Shown: positions 13,031-22,412, counted from the stretch's first letter. The stretch: 64,000 nt of DNA from Nigerium massiliense (GCF_000826085.1 NZ_CCYM01000002.1:1-64000), one strand, 5' to 3'. Translations and numbers: made by a program. The notes: generated from the sequence alone by a model not told the origin.

Positions 13031-14266
13031 TCAGAGGTCACCGCAGCCGTCGAAGTCGCCGCAGCCGTCGCCGAGGCCGTCCATGAAGTCGAGGCTGCCC
13101 ATGAAGTCGCCCAGGGACGTGGCGAACGCCGAGAGCCCCTCGACCGCGTCCCCGCCGAACGCGGCGAACATCTCGCCGTCGAACAGGTCGAAGGACCCGT
13201 CGAGGGCGTCCAGCCAGAGCAGGTCGGTCGCGAAGTCGAGTCCCTGCAATGCGGCGACGTCGAACCAAGTGAGGTCGAACGAGACGTCCTGGCCAGGCAG
13301 GTCGTTGGCCCGGCGGGCCAGCGTGCCGAACGTCTTGGCCCAATGATCGGCCACCCCGAAGACCATGGCGTAGGGAAGGTAGCGGCTGAAGATGCCGGCC
13401 GCCTCCTCGAACTTGAACTGGTCGGACTCGGCGGTGGCCAGGTACTTCTTGAAGCCCAGCGCCTGGACGCGGACGGCGGTGCCCTCGGCCGTCCGGGCGG
13501 TGCGTCCCCGCAGGGCTCGGGTGAGCAGGATGCCCGCCGCGGCCACCATCACGCCGGCCGCGACGCCGCTCCAGGCTGGGTGGGCCACGACGCAGAGCAC
13601 GCCGAAGAGGATGCCGAGCCCCACGAACACGCAGCCCGGGCCGGCGTTCTTCTGCTGGGGGTGTCGTCGGTACCAGTGCCGCTTCACGGCCTCGCGGTAG
13701 AGGTCGACCTGGGTCTCGCGCAGGGCCTGCAAGGCCGCGTAGTCGAGCTGCGTCATGCGCACCTCGGTGATCCCGGGCGGGAAGAGGCCGTTCAGCAGGC
13801 GGGACTCCATCGCGTCCAGCTCGTCGTAGACGACGTCGGAGCTGAGCTCGAGCCGCCAGTCGACCTTGGGCTGTTCCTCCACCGGACGCCGCGCGAACTT
13901 CTTCAGGGCCGGGTTCGGCTTCTCGTCCGCGGGGACGGCGGTGATGTGCAGGTGCCCGCGGACCGCCAGGTCGACGAGCATGGCCGTCAGGTCGCGCGAC
14001 TCCACGATCCCGTCGACGACCGTGCCGACCAGCGCCGGCCGGACGCCCCGGGGAGGAGCGAACGCGACCGCGACCTCCCCGTCGTACTCCTGCCCACCGC
14101 GGACGCGTTCGCGCCGGGCATGCTCGGCGTCCGCCGGGATCACGCCCGGCGGCACGTCGGCGAAGATCTGGTCGCGGTGGAATTGGCGGGCCACGGCCCG
14201 CGCCACAATGACGAGCAGGAGCGCCAGCACGCCGATGGTGAGGAACCCGAGGTCTGTGGAGGTCAT
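13031..14266 (-). CDS. DUF2207 family membrane protein
   Basis: A 411-residue protein with one N-terminal membrane span (LGFLTIGVLALLLVIVA) and a central hydrophobic pair of segments around residues 210-250. The segment ALGFKKYLATAESDQFKFEE followed by FSRYLPYAMVFGVADHWAKTF is diagnostic of the C-terminal part of DUF2207 proteins. The usual N-terminal extracellular beta domain seems to be missing, so this is a shortened family member. The C-terminal tail is rich in Asp, Gly and Phe and ends DGCGDFDGCGDL, two Cys where relatives often have Gly-rich tails. The function of the family is unknown. It is transcribed away from the phosphoesterase. Confidence 0.75.
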   Translation of the reverse strand: MTSTDLGFLTIGVLALLLVIVARAVARQFHRDQIFADVPPGVIPADAEHARRERVRGGQEYDGEVAVAFAPPRGVRPALVGTVVDGIVESRDLTAMLVDLAVRGHLHITAVPADEKPNPALKKFARRPVEEQPKVDWRLELSSDVVYDELDAMESRLLNGLFPPGITEVRMTQLDYAALQALRETQVDLYREAVKRHWYRRHPQQKNAGPGCVFVGLGILFGVLCVVAHPAWSGVAAGVMVAAAGILLTRALRGRTARTAEGTAVRVQALGFKKYLATAESDQFKFEEAAGIFSRYLPYAMVFGVADHWAKTFGTLARRANDLPGQDVSFDLTWFDVAALQGLDFATDLLWLDALDGSFDLFDGEMFAAFGGDAVEGLSAFATSLGDFMGSLDFMDGLGDGCGDFDGCGDL

Positions 14267-14419
14267 GCCCCCATCCTGCCGGACGGGCAGAGAGGCCGGG
14301 CTCCGAACGCGCGCTCGGCCGTCCCAGCGATCGAGCGACGCCCGCGGGCCGGCACGCGGGGCTCTGCACGCCGGCGGGCGTTCTCAGGAGTCGTCGCGCC
14401 CGACCGCCCTTGCCAGAGG

Positions 14420-14463
14420 GTCACGCCCGCGTTCGCCCTCTGTTCATCGTGCGTCTATGAAAG
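14420..14463 (+). promoter_or_regulatory. candidate PHO box (PhoP direct repeats)
   Basis: Four tandem 11-bp units, GTCACGCCCGC, GTTCGCCCTCT, GTTCATCGTGC and GTCTATGAAAG, resemble the GTTCACC-type direct repeats bound by PhoP of Actinobacteria. They end 42 bases before a secreted phosphoesterase, a typical PhoP target. The third and fourth units are less conserved. Regulation is inferred. Confidence 0.45.
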
Positions 14464-14505
14464 TGCCGTTGAGCGATTCTGAGAATCGGGCGTAGACCAA
14501 TCGCC

Positions 14506-16740
14506 ATGCGAACACATCGAGTCGCCCGCGCCGTTTCCGTCGCGGCCGTCAGCGTATTGGCCACTGGTATGGCCTGCCTCCCCGCCCTCGCGGGCACGTC
14601 CTCCGCCCCGGCGAGTGCCAACTCCCGGAACCAGCAGGATCGCCCGGATCATCACCGTGGACCTTCGTCGCGCACCATCACGACCACCGGCCTTCGTCCC
14701 GGCCAGATCAAGCACGTGTGGCTGATCATCCTGGAGAACAAGTCGTACGACTCGACGTTCACCGGGCTCAACCAGAACAGCTACCTATGGAAGACCCTGC
14801 CTGCGCAGGGCGCGCTGTTGAAGGACTACTACGGCACCGGCCACTACAGCCAGGACAACTACACCTCGCTGGTCTCCGGCCAGTCCCCGTCGTACGACCT
14901 CCAAGAGGACTGCGACGTCGCCAACACCGACCTCGGGACCAACAGCAACATCATCACGGCGCACACCGGACGCTGGGGCGGCCGCACCGACAATTTCGGG
15001 CAGCTGCTCTCCCCCGCGGGGGCCAATGCCCCCGACGGCAAGAACGGATGCACTTATCCCAAGCACGTGGCCACGCTGTTCAACCAGTTCGACGCCGCGG
15101 GCGTCAGCTGGAAGGGCTACGCACAGGACCTGTGGAACCATCCCGGGCGCGAAGACGGCCTCGGTGGTGCCCCCGGAACCCGGGCCAACGATCCCACCCA
15201 CAACCCGAAGAACATGACGCCCACCGCCGCTGACAAGGCGGCGGGGATCACGTCCTTCACGGGGGCGCAGCCGGACGACCAGTACGTCGCCAAGCACTTC
15301 CCGTTCCCGTGGTTCCACTCGATCATCGGCGACGACAACACCGGCAAGGACGCCCTGACCACGCCGGCCGGCGGCGGGACGGACACCGACGCCCAGCACA
15401 TCGCCAACCTCGACGACCCGTCGCACGGCCTGCTCACGGACCTTAAGAAGCCCGCGAACCAGGTCCCGGCGTTCAACTGGATCACCCCGAACAACTGCTC
15501 GGACGCGCACGACGCCACCTGCAAGGGCAACAACCTCTCCGGGCTGTTCGACGACAAGGGCAACCCGGACTACTCCAAGCCGCTGAACACGCCCCCGAAG
15601 AACCACACCGGCGGCCTGTACGCGTCCGATCTGTGGCTGCGCTACTACATCCCGCTCATCGAGCGGTCCGCGGCGTTCAAGGACGGCGGCCTCATCGACA
15701 TCACCTTCGACGAGGCGAACCCGCCCTTCCACAACATGAGCTTCAGCAACGCGACCGACTCGACGCCGGTGGCGAAGGCGGCCCGCAAGAACGAGCTCTA
15801 CCGCTACCGCAATCCCAGCGCCAAGGATTTCAAGCGCGGCTACCGCTCGTACCCCGCGGGCACGTTCCCGAAGGCCGGGCCGATGGCCAAGAACTACCTC
15901 AAGGCCGACCTCGCGGGCCAGACGATCAACGGGCGCCGGGTGAACTGGGAGCCGACCGGCCCCAACTCGACCCTCGCGACCGACGCGAAGGGCAACCAGC
16001 TGTTCCCCGGACCGGGCAACAACGGCTACATCACCCGGCCGCCGTCCTGCGAGCAAGACGGCGCCCTGGTCAACGCCGACAAGAGCAACTGCGTGGCCGG
16101 CGCCAAGAACACCGGCGCTGACTACGGTTACTCGGGCACCAAGACCATCAAGGCGAACGCGACGAGCGGCTCGAGCACGGTTGCGGCGTCCGTGACGGTC
16201 GCCGATCAGGGCCGCGCGGTCACCGGCGCCGGGATCCCGGCCGGCTCCTTCGTCGGCCCGGTCACCAACTCCGGCCCCAACATGGTCGCCCAGGCCAGCG
16301 ATCCGGTGTCGAACGGCTCGTTCACGCTGGTCAACTCCGCCGGCAAGACCGTGAAGACCACGGGCGTTGTCACGAGCGTCAACCTGTCTGCTACCGGGGT
16401 CCCCGGACACCTGGCCGCGGGACAGACCCCGCTGTCGACCTTCGGCGCCCGGACCGCGACCCCGGGCGGCGGCATCACCGGATCGGTGCTCATCTCGCCG
16501 CTGATCAAGCCCGGCACCGTGTCGACGACCGCCTACAACCATTACTCGTGGCTGCGCACCATGGAGGACATCTTCCAGGTCAGCAACGGGCGAGGGACGG
16601 GGGCCCTCACGGCCGGCACCGTCAGCGGCGGCCTCGACGGCGACGGACACCTCGGCTTCGCCGCCCAGCGTGGGCTGACCCCGTTCGGCACGGACGTGTT
16701 CACCAACGCCCGGCCGAGCCGGCACCACCACCATCGGTGA
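14506..16740 (+). CDS. secreted phosphoesterase (phospholipase C/acid phosphatase-like, PF04185)
   Basis: A 744-residue exported protein. A signal peptide covers about residues 1-29 (hydrophobic core VAAVSVLATGMACLPALA, probable cut after ALA). The catalytic domain begins with IKHVWLIILENKSYDSTFTG, the metal-binding motif of the phosphoesterase family that includes phospholipases C and acid phosphatases, and continues with GHYSQDNYTSLVSGQSP and the later IDITFDEAN. Family members hydrolyse phosphate mono- or diesters outside the cell. A Gly/Ser/Thr-rich beta-repeat segment (about residues 545-625) is inserted before the last conserved block (NHYSWLRTMEDIF). The C-terminus is His-rich. A candidate PHO box lies upstream. 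Exact substrate unknown. Confidence 0.85.
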   Translation: MRTHRVARAVSVAAVSVLATGMACLPALAGTSSAPASANSRNQQDRPDHHRGPSSRTITTTGLRPGQIKHVWLIILENKSYDSTFTGLNQNSYLWKTLPAQGALLKDYYGTGHYSQDNYTSLVSGQSPSYDLQEDCDVANTDLGTNSNIITAHTGRWGGRTDNFGQLLSPAGANAPDGKNGCTYPKHVATLFNQFDAAGVSWKGYAQDLWNHPGREDGLGGAPGTRANDPTHNPKNMTPTAADKAAGITSFTGAQPDDQYVAKHFPFPWFHSIIGDDNTGKDALTTPAGGGTDTDAQHIANLDDPSHGLLTDLKKPANQVPAFNWITPNNCSDAHDATCKGNNLSGLFDDKGNPDYSKPLNTPPKNHTGGLYASDLWLRYYIPLIERSAAFKDGGLIDITFDEANPPFHNMSFSNATDSTPVAKAARKNELYRYRNPSAKDFKRGYRSYPAGTFPKAGPMAKNYLKADLAGQTINGRRVNWEPTGPNSTLATDAKGNQLFPGPGNNGYITRPPSCEQDGALVNADKSNCVAGAKNTGADYGYSGTKTIKANATSGSSTVAASVTVADQGRAVTGAGIPAGSFVGPVTNSGPNMVAQASDPVSNGSFTLVNSAGKTVKTTGVVTSVNLSATGVPGHLAAGQTPLSTFGARTATPGGGITGSVLISPLIKPGTVSTTAYNHYSWLRTMEDIFQVSNGRGTGALTAGTVSGGLDGDGHLGFAAQRGLTPFGTDVFTNARPSRHHHHR

Positions 16741-16903
16741 GCTCGCCTGATCTGCACGAGTCCGCCTAACGATTCGGCCGGACGCCGGTCGGCCCGGGAT
16801 CCCCGTGGCCGGTCGGCGTCCGGCTGTCGGACGCCCCCTCCGGATCACGGAGCCGCGTCCGACACCACCCCGCCATCAGTCACCTGCCTGGAGAATTGAA
16901 CCC

Positions 16904-17596
16904 ATGAGCCTGCCCCGTTCCCGCACCGCCGACCGACCGGCGCTCCCGATGCGATGGCTCCTGGCCCTCGGCTCCGGCCTCCTCGCGGCAGTCACGCTGA
17001 GCGGCTGCGCCGGCGGAGCCGCGTCGAGCGCCGTGCCGACCGCGGCCCCCACCGTCGAAGCTGCCGCGTCCGGCACCCCCTCCCCTGATCCCCGTGGCGG
17101 CGCCACGGCGTCCGGGGCCGGCACCGCGTCCGTCACGCCCGCGGACGCCGGCCTGGGACCGATGCCGACCTTCCTGCCGAGCGCGACCGCCCAAGGTCCC
17201 GCCCGCGGATCGACTTCCCGTCCGGCGTTGTCGTACCCCGGATCGCCTGTGATCGTGTCCAGCGGCAGGGGTGCCGTCACGGTTGAGGTGGACGGCCCGT
17301 CCGTCCCCGCCGGGACCAAGGTCGGCGCCGAGCAGGTACAAGCCACCTTCACGGTCACCTTCTCCAAGGCGACGGCGCGCTTGGACTTGGCCGACGCCTC
17401 GTTCGACGTGCTCGACCATCTCGGCACCGTGCATCGGTGCACGGCCGACCCGGCGCTGCCCCGCACGATCGCCCCGGGGCAGACCGTGCGCACGCGCCTG
17501 AGCGCCACCGTCCCCAGCGGCGAGGGCCTGCTGCGTTTCTACCCGTCCGGCTCGGTCGCCGCGGCCGGCTGGGACTATGTTGCGGAGACCGACTGA
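16904..17596 (+). CDS. putative lipoprotein
   Basis: A 230-residue protein with a lipoprotein signal: positive N-terminus, hydrophobic stretch, and lipobox LSGC near residue 36, so it is probably anchored to the outer face of the membrane. A Pro/Ala/Thr-rich linker of about 90 residues follows, then a C-terminal domain of about 105 residues with beta-strand pattern (VTVEVDGPSVPAGTKVG, ATFTVTFSKA, TVRTRLSATVPSGEGLLRFYP), reminiscent of DUF4352/Ig-like lipoprotein domains. I chose ATG 16904 because GGAG lies about ten bases upstream. It follows the phosphoesterase by 163 bases. No specific function can be assigned. Confidence 0.75.
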   Translation: MSLPRSRTADRPALPMRWLLALGSGLLAAVTLSGCAGGAASSAVPTAAPTVEAAASGTPSPDPRGGATASGAGTASVTPADAGLGPMPTFLPSATAQGPARGSTSRPALSYPGSPVIVSSGRGAVTVEVDGPSVPAGTKVGAEQVQATFTVTFSKATARLDLADASFDVLDHLGTVHRCTADPALPRTIAPGQTVRTRLSATVPSGEGLLRFYPSGSVAAAGWDYVAETD

Positions 17597-17632
17597 GCGG
17601 TAGGTCCGCCGCGACAACCAGGGAGGACGCTA

Positions 17633-18418
17633 ATGTGCCGCTTGTTCGGACTCTCCGCCGGGAGCCGCCGGGTGCGGGCCACGTTCTGGCTGCTGGACGC
17701 GCCGGACAGCCTGCGGGAGCAGTCCCATGCCAACCCGGACGGCACCGGTCTGGGCACGTTCTCCGCGTCCGGCGATCCCGTGATCGAGAAGCAGCCGCTG
17801 GCCGGGTTCGACGATCGCGACTTCGCCCGCGAGGCGCGCGACCGGACGAGTTCCACGTTCGTCGCCCACGTGCGCAAGTCGTCCGGCACCCCCGTCGCCC
17901 AGGCGAACACCCACCCCTTTGCCCTGGACGGGCGCATCTTCGCCCACAACGGCGTGGTCGGCGACATCGAGCGGCTGGAGGCCCACCTGGGTGCCGCGTT
18001 GCAGCGCGTGACTGGCGACACCGATTCCGAGCGGGTCTTCGCGCTGACCTCGGCGGAGATCGCCCGCGCGGGAGGCGACGTGGCGGCGGGCATCACCGCG
18101 GCGATGGGCTGGATCGCCTCGAACCTACCGGTGATGTCGGCGAACTTCGTCTTGGTCACCCCCGAGGACCTGTGGGCGCTGCGCTGGCCCGCCACGCACG
18201 AGCTCTACGTCCTCGACAGGCGCAGCCCGGACGCGCCGCTGCGACACGAGAGCGCTGCCGGCACCAGAGTGACCAGCGATCACCTCGGCGAGGTACCCAG
18301 CGTGGTGGTCGCCAGCGAACCCCTCGACGCCGATGACTGGCGCCTGCTGGAGCCCGGGACGCTGCTCCACGTCAATCGGACGCTGGCGTTGACCGAGGAG
18401 CGCATCCTCGGGGCGTGA
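17633..18418 (+). CDS. class II glutamine amidotransferase (YafJ family)
   Basis: A 261-residue Ntn-type glutamine amidotransferase domain standing alone. Cys2 after the initiator Met is the nucleophile (MCRLFGLSAG), and the conserved SHANPDGTGLG, FVAHVRKSSG and NTHPFALDGRIFAHNGVVG segments build the glutamine-binding site. The family is called YafJ or predicted glutamine amidotransferase; the ammonia acceptor is generally unknown. Start ATG with AGGGAGGA-like binding site nine bases upstream. No partner synthase gene is adjacent. Confidence 0.9.
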   Translation: MCRLFGLSAGSRRVRATFWLLDAPDSLREQSHANPDGTGLGTFSASGDPVIEKQPLAGFDDRDFAREARDRTSSTFVAHVRKSSGTPVAQANTHPFALDGRIFAHNGVVGDIERLEAHLGAALQRVTGDTDSERVFALTSAEIARAGGDVAAGITAAMGWIASNLPVMSANFVLVTPEDLWALRWPATHELYVLDRRSPDAPLRHESAAGTRVTSDHLGEVPSVVVASEPLDADDWRLLEPGTLLHVNRTLALTEERILGA

Positions 18419-18853
18419 GCCCCCCTCCGCCGAGGATCGTGTTTGAGCCCTCGGCGCTTCCCCTGACCCTCGGCACCCGGTGGCCGCCCCGCGACGTCAC
18501 AGACCGAGCACTCGATGAAGAGGTCGATTCCGCATAGCTCTGTGACAAGGGGGTTCCCCGCGTCCCGGGATGGCCGCAGCGATCGAGTGCCGGTTCTGTG
18601 ACAAAAGAGGACGGCGCTCGGCCCGATCGCCAACTCAGCTCGACGCTCGGGCGACGGCGTCCTGAACGATCCGGGTCACAGGACCGACGCGCGATTGGGG
18701 TGCGGGAAGCCTCTGTCTGGGGGCGCGGAATCGGAGTCCGCCAATGCGTGGCCAGCAGGCCCTTCGAGGGAATCCAGCGGCGACGCCGGTCGCCGCAGCG
18801 GAGGACAGTGGCCGCCGTCCCGAAAACCGACCGTCGGGATCGTGACAAGCACA
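18419..18853. other. intergenic region, no gene seen
   Basis: About 435 bases between the amidotransferase and the tRNA-Tyr terminator. The words CTGTGACAA occur twice (18540 and 18595 regions) but I see no gene or clear regulatory structure. Confidence 0.5.
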
Positions 18854-18879
18854 TGGGCCCGGAGATCTCTCCGGGCCCA
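18854..18879 (-). terminator. hairpin after tRNA-Tyr
   Basis: Twelve base pairs (TGGGCCCGGAGA with TCTCCGGGCCCA) with a two-base centre, starting 8 bases past the 3' end of tRNA-Tyr on the transcribed strand. No T-tract. Confidence 0.6.
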
Positions 18880-18886
18880 CGATGGG

Positions 18887-18968
18887 TGGCAGGTGTAGGG
18901 TTCGAACCTACGTAGGCTGTGCCGACGGTTTTACAGACCGCTCCCTTTGGCCACTCGGGCAACCTGCC
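18887..18968 (-). tRNA. tyrT: tRNA-Tyr (GTA)
   Basis: An 82-nt class II tRNA with a long variable arm. Acceptor GGCAGGT pairs with ACCTGCC, discriminator A, anticodon GTA in loop CTGTAAA, T-arm GGTTCGAACCC. It is a single gene diverging from yajQ. Confidence 0.95.
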
Positions 18969-18992
18969 GTGCTGGCGTTGCCAGCGGGAAAT

Positions 18993-18998
18993 TACAAT
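18993..18998 (+). promoter_or_regulatory. candidate -10 box for yajQ
   Basis: TACAAT, about 75 bases upstream of the yajQ start and just past tRNA-Tyr. No recognisable -35 at the right spacing, so this is tentative. Confidence 0.35.
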
Positions 18999-19072
18999 AG
19001 CAACTTCTGGGCCGTGCGCCCAATCGACGTCCACCCCGCGGCGCGAGCCGCCCAGTCTGAGGAGAACGCCCC

Positions 19073-19564
19073 ATGGCCGCCGACAACTCGTTCGATGTCG
19101 TCAGCAAGGTCGATCACCAAGAGGTCGACAACGCCCTCAACATGGCCGCGAAGGAGGTCCGTCAGCGCTTCGACTTCAAGGGCACCGATGCGTCGATCCG
19201 CTGGTCGGGCGAGGTCGTCGAGATGGAAGCCAACGGCGAGGAGCGCGTCAAGGCCGTCCTGGACGTCTTCCAGGGCAAGCTCATCAAGCGCGGCGTCTCG
19301 CTGAAGTCCCTGGACGTCGGCGAGCCCCGCCTGTCGGGTAAGACGTGGAAGATCACCGCGTCCATCGAGCAGGGCATCAGCCAGGAGAACGCGAAGAAGA
19401 TCAGCAAGCTGGTCCGCGACGAGGGGCCCAAGGGCGTGAAGTGCCAGATCCAGGGCGACGAGCTGCGCGTCTCGTCGAAGAAGCGCGACGACCTTCAGGC
19501 CGTGCAGTCGCTGATCAAGGGACAGGACTACGACTTCGCGGTTCAGTTCACCAACTACCGCTGA
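19073..19564 (+). CDS. yajQ: YajQ-family nucleotide-binding protein
   Basis: A 163-residue YajQ protein with two RNP-like domains. It starts [20 protein letters not shown], the family signature, and contains KGTDASIRW and the C-terminal [22 protein letters not shown]. Members bind nucleotides; a Xanthomonas homologue binds cyclic di-GMP. Full length. ATG start with GAGGAG ten bases upstream. Monocistronic as far as the sequence shows, since the downstream gene is broken. Confidence 0.95.
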   Translation: MAADNSFDVVSKVDHQEVDNALNMAAKEVRQRFDFKGTDASIRWSGEVVEMEANGEERVKAVLDVFQGKLIKRGVSLKSLDVGEPRLSGKTWKITASIEQGISQENAKKISKLVRDEGPKGVKCQIQGDELRVSSKKRDDLQAVQSLIKGQDYDFAVQFTNYR

Positions 19565-19588
19565 GCTGCCGGAAAGCGTGGGGATGAG

Positions 19589-20498
19589 ATGCGGATCTAC
19601 GGGTACGACCGCTAGGGGGACGGCGACGTCGAGGGCTTCTTCGAGGCTCCGGATCCCACCCCGGGTCCGGGAAGGATCGTGGCCGAGTTCGTGGCCGCGT
19701 CGCTGAACCCGGGCGACATCAAGGTGCGATCGGGCAAGCGGCAGGGCAAGTTCGAGGTGCACTTCCCCATGCCGATGGGACGCGAGGCCGCCGGCACCGT
19801 GGTCGACGATCCCTCCGGAACGTTCGAGCCGGGAACCCTGGTGTTCGGGTCGTGCGCGAGCGGCACGGGCGCGCTGGCCGACCTCGTCGTGCTGGACGCG
19901 GGCCAGGCCGCCCGGGTGCCCGAAGGGGTCGACGCGGTCGCGGCGGCGTGCGTCCCGGTGGCGATCGGCACCGCCTGGGACGCGCTCGAAGAGACCGGCA
20001 CCGGCGAGGGGGACGTCGTCCTGATCCTCGGCGCGGCAGGCGGTGTCGGGATCCACGCTGCGCCGCTCGCTCGCTTCCTGGGCGCCAGGCCGCTCGGCAT
20101 GGCCCGCCCGGCCCGGCGCGACTTCCTCGCCGCGCACGACGTGCCGTTCGTTGCCGAGCGACGGCAACTGGGTCGCGGCCGTGCGGGAGCGGTTCCCCGA
20201 CGGCGTGGACGTGGTCATCGACGCGGTCGGCGGAGACGCGCTTCGCGCGGCCGCCACCCTCATCAAGGACCCGAGCCGCCTCCGGTCGGCCGACGACCTC
20301 GCCCTCGCCAGCACGCTCGGGGGGAGCGGCGTCGCCCGGCGCCGGGACTCCCGCGTGTACGCGCAACTCGCGCAGTTCGTGGCCGACGGCGTGGTGACGC
20401 CGGTCGTCGACCAGGTCCATCCTTTCCCGGACGCCGCCGCAGCCTCCCGCACCGTCGCGTCCGGGCACGCCGCGGGAAAGACCGTCATCACCCGGTGA
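19589..20498 (+). pseudogene. broken zinc-type alcohol dehydrogenase/quinone oxidoreductase
   Basis: The sequence encodes a medium-chain dehydrogenase/quinone oxidoreductase (NADPH:quinone reductase type) in two frames. It begins MRIYGYDR at 19589, then hits TAG at 19613-19615 where relatives have Tyr (one-base change from TAC). The frame resumes with GDGDVEGFFEAPDPTPGPGRIV and runs through the Rossmann motif LILGAAGGVGI (about 20023-20055). Near 20150-20165 the reading frame shifts by one, and the second frame carries DGNWVAAVRERFPDGVDVVIDAVGG to the stop at 20498. Two independent lesions argue for a true pseudogene rather than one sequencing error. Confidence 0.82.
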
Positions 20499-20630
20499 CG
20501 TCCACGAGCACGCGCAGGACGCCGGAGCGGGCCGATAAGGTCCCGCGGCTTCTCCCGGCAGGCTGACTGACCTGACGGGGACGCCGCGCAGGCCGGCTCA
20601 GCGCGTCGATCGACGGTGGGCAGCCCCGAC

Positions 20631-21254
20631 TCAGCGCAACAGGACGTCCAGTTCGTCGGCGGGCAGGGCGGCGCCGAAGGCGGGATGGCCCGGCTCGAGC
20701 GCCTTGCCGGCGTGCAGGGTGGGCAGTTCGACCGGGTCGAAGCCGAGGCGATCGACGAGCTCCGCGACCCGGTGGCGTGCCGCGGCGTCGTCGCCGGCCA
20801 GCGCCATCGCGACGCGGCCGGGGGTGCCGACGGGCCGTGCCTGGTCGGCCAGGTCGTGGTAGCCGATGTGGTTGAACGCCTTCACCAGCGTGGATCCCGC
20901 GAGGAACGAGCCCACGACCTCGCTGGACGAGGGCTCCGCGTGCGCCAGTTCGGTGTCGCGGCCGTCCACCTCCCACCAGTAGTTCATGGCGTCGATGACG
21001 AGCTTCCCGGCGAGCGCGTCGGCGTCCAGGCTGGGGTACTTCGACAGCGGGAGGGCGAGCATCACCATCTCTGCTCCGGCGATGGCCTCGGGCGGCGCGA
21101 CGGCCCGGGCGCCGGGCGCGAGCACCTCGACGATCAGCCGGATGCTCGCCGGGTCGCCGGAGCGCGCGACGTCCACGGCGAGCCCCTGGGAGCGCGCGAG
21201 CCGAGCGACCGTCGTGCCGAGCTTGCCGGCCCCCAGGATCGCCAGATCGCTCAT
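20631..21254 (-). CDS. NADPH:F420 reductase-like NAD(P)-binding protein
   Basis: A 207-residue Rossmann protein. The N-terminal LAILGAGKLGTTVARLA binds NADP(H), and SLAGSTLVKAFNHIG with VIDAMNYWWEVDGRD are typical of the F420_oxidored family, which includes F420H2:NADP oxidoreductases. The N-terminal glycine motif is GAGKLG. The ATG overlaps the stop of the upstream flavin-dependent oxidoreductase by four bases, so both are co-translated. Many relatives are annotated only as NAD(P)-binding proteins; F420 use is not proven. Confidence 0.82.
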   Translation of the reverse strand: MSDLAILGAGKLGTTVARLARSQGLAVDVARSGDPASIRLIVEVLAPGARAVAPPEAIAGAEMVMLALPLSKYPSLDADALAGKLVIDAMNYWWEVDGRDTELAHAEPSSSEVVGSFLAGSTLVKAFNHIGYHDLADQARPVGTPGRVAMALAGDDAAARHRVAELVDRLGFDPVELPTLHAGKALEPGHPAFGAALPADELDVLLR

Positions 21255-22297
21255 CGTCCGACCATCTCGCGCACCAGCGGGACGACCTCCCGGCCGTAGC
21301 GCTCGATGCTGGCCAGCCGCTGATCGGGCGTGAGGATTCCGGCGCTGTAGACGAGGTCGAAGCGGTCGAGGTCGAGGAGGGTGACGGTGTCGGCGATCTT
21401 GCGGGCGACCTGCTCGGACGTGCCGACGTACAGGGCGCCGTGGTCGACCTCACCGTCGAACTGTGCCCGGCTGAACGACCCCCAGCCGCGCTCGGCGCCG
21501 ACCCGGCCGCGGTGGACCTTGAAGCCCGGGAAGTAGGTCTCGCGGGCCTCTCGCTCGTCCGCCCCGATGAACCCGTGCGAGTGGATGCCGAGCGGTTGCC
21601 CCGAGCGGCCCGTCTGCGCCAACGCCCGGCGGTAGAGGTCGGCGTAGGGCGCGAAGCGGTCCGCGGCGCCGCCGATGATGGCCAGCATCATCGGAAAGCC
21701 GTAGGCCGCCGCCCGGACGACCGACTCGGGCGAGCCGCCCACCCCGACCCAGGTGTCGATCGGGCCGCCGTCGGTCTTTGGGAAGACGTCGGCCGCGTCC
21801 AGCGTGCGTCCGCCGGAGTTCCAGGTGACGGGCTGCTCCTTCAGCAACTCGGCGAAGAGGGCGATCTTCTCCTCGAACAGAGTGTTGTAGTCGCGCAGGT
21901 CGTAGCCGAACAGCGGGAACGACTCGGTGAACGAGCCCCGTCCGAGCATGACCTGGGCGCGGCCGTTCGACAGCCCGTCGAGGGTGGCGAAGCGCTCGTA
22001 GACGCGGACGGGGTCATCCGAGCTGAGGACGGTCACGGCGGTGCCCAGCAGGATGCGCTCGGTCACCGAGGCGATCGCGGCCAGCACGGTCTCGGGGCTG
22101 CTGATGACGAAGTCGTCGCGGTGATGCTCCCCCAGCGCGATGATGTCGATGCCTAGATCCTCGGCCAGCTTTGCCTCGTCGACCACCTGGCGCAGGGACG
22201 CCCTGGCGCTCAGCGGCGCGCCGTGACCGTCGACCGGCGCCTCGCCGAAGGTGTCGAGTCCGAACTGCAAGCGGCGTCCGGGGCTGTCGGTGTTCAT
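21251..22297 (-). CDS. LLM-class flavin-dependent oxidoreductase
   Basis: A 348-residue bacterial luciferase-like TIM barrel. N-terminal FGLDTFGEAP, the conserved ALGEHHRDDFVIS and ILLGTAVTVLSSDDPVR, and LSNGRAQVMLGRGSFTESFPLFGYD mark an FMN-dependent LLM enzyme that relies on a separate reductase for reduced flavin. Start ATG with GAGGAGG eight bases upstream, an excellent binding site. It overlaps the NAD(P)-binding protein downstream, which could supply reducing power. Substrate unknown. Confidence 0.9.
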   Translation of the reverse strand: MNTDSPGRRLQFGLDTFGEAPVDGHGAPLSARASLRQVVDEAKLAEDLGIDIIALGEHHRDDFVISSPETVLAAIASVTERILLGTAVTVLSSDDPVRVYERFATLDGLSNGRAQVMLGRGSFTESFPLFGYDLRDYNTLFEEKIALFAELLKEQPVTWNSGGRTLDAADVFPKTDGGPIDTWVGVGGSPESVVRAAAYGFPMMLAIIGGAADRFAPYADLYRRALAQTGRSGQPLGIHSHGFIGADEREARETYFPGFKVHRGRVGAERGWGSFSRAQFDGEVDHGALYVGTSEQVARKIADTVTLLDLDRFDLVYSAGILTPDQRLASIERYGREVVPLVREMVGR

Positions 22298-22412
22298 CGT
22301 GAGGTCCTCCTCGTGGCAGTAATCGTCCGGTCATTGAAGGTTCAACATCCCGGGTTTATTCCGGACGCGGCGGCCCGGAGCCCGGTGGAGGGCGCTCGGG
22401 CAGACTGGGGCC

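Noticed and set aside
18540..18605. Repeated word CTGTGACAA in the gap before tRNA-Tyr
   Set aside because: Only two copies, no regular spacing or palindrome; not enough for an operator or CRISPR claim.
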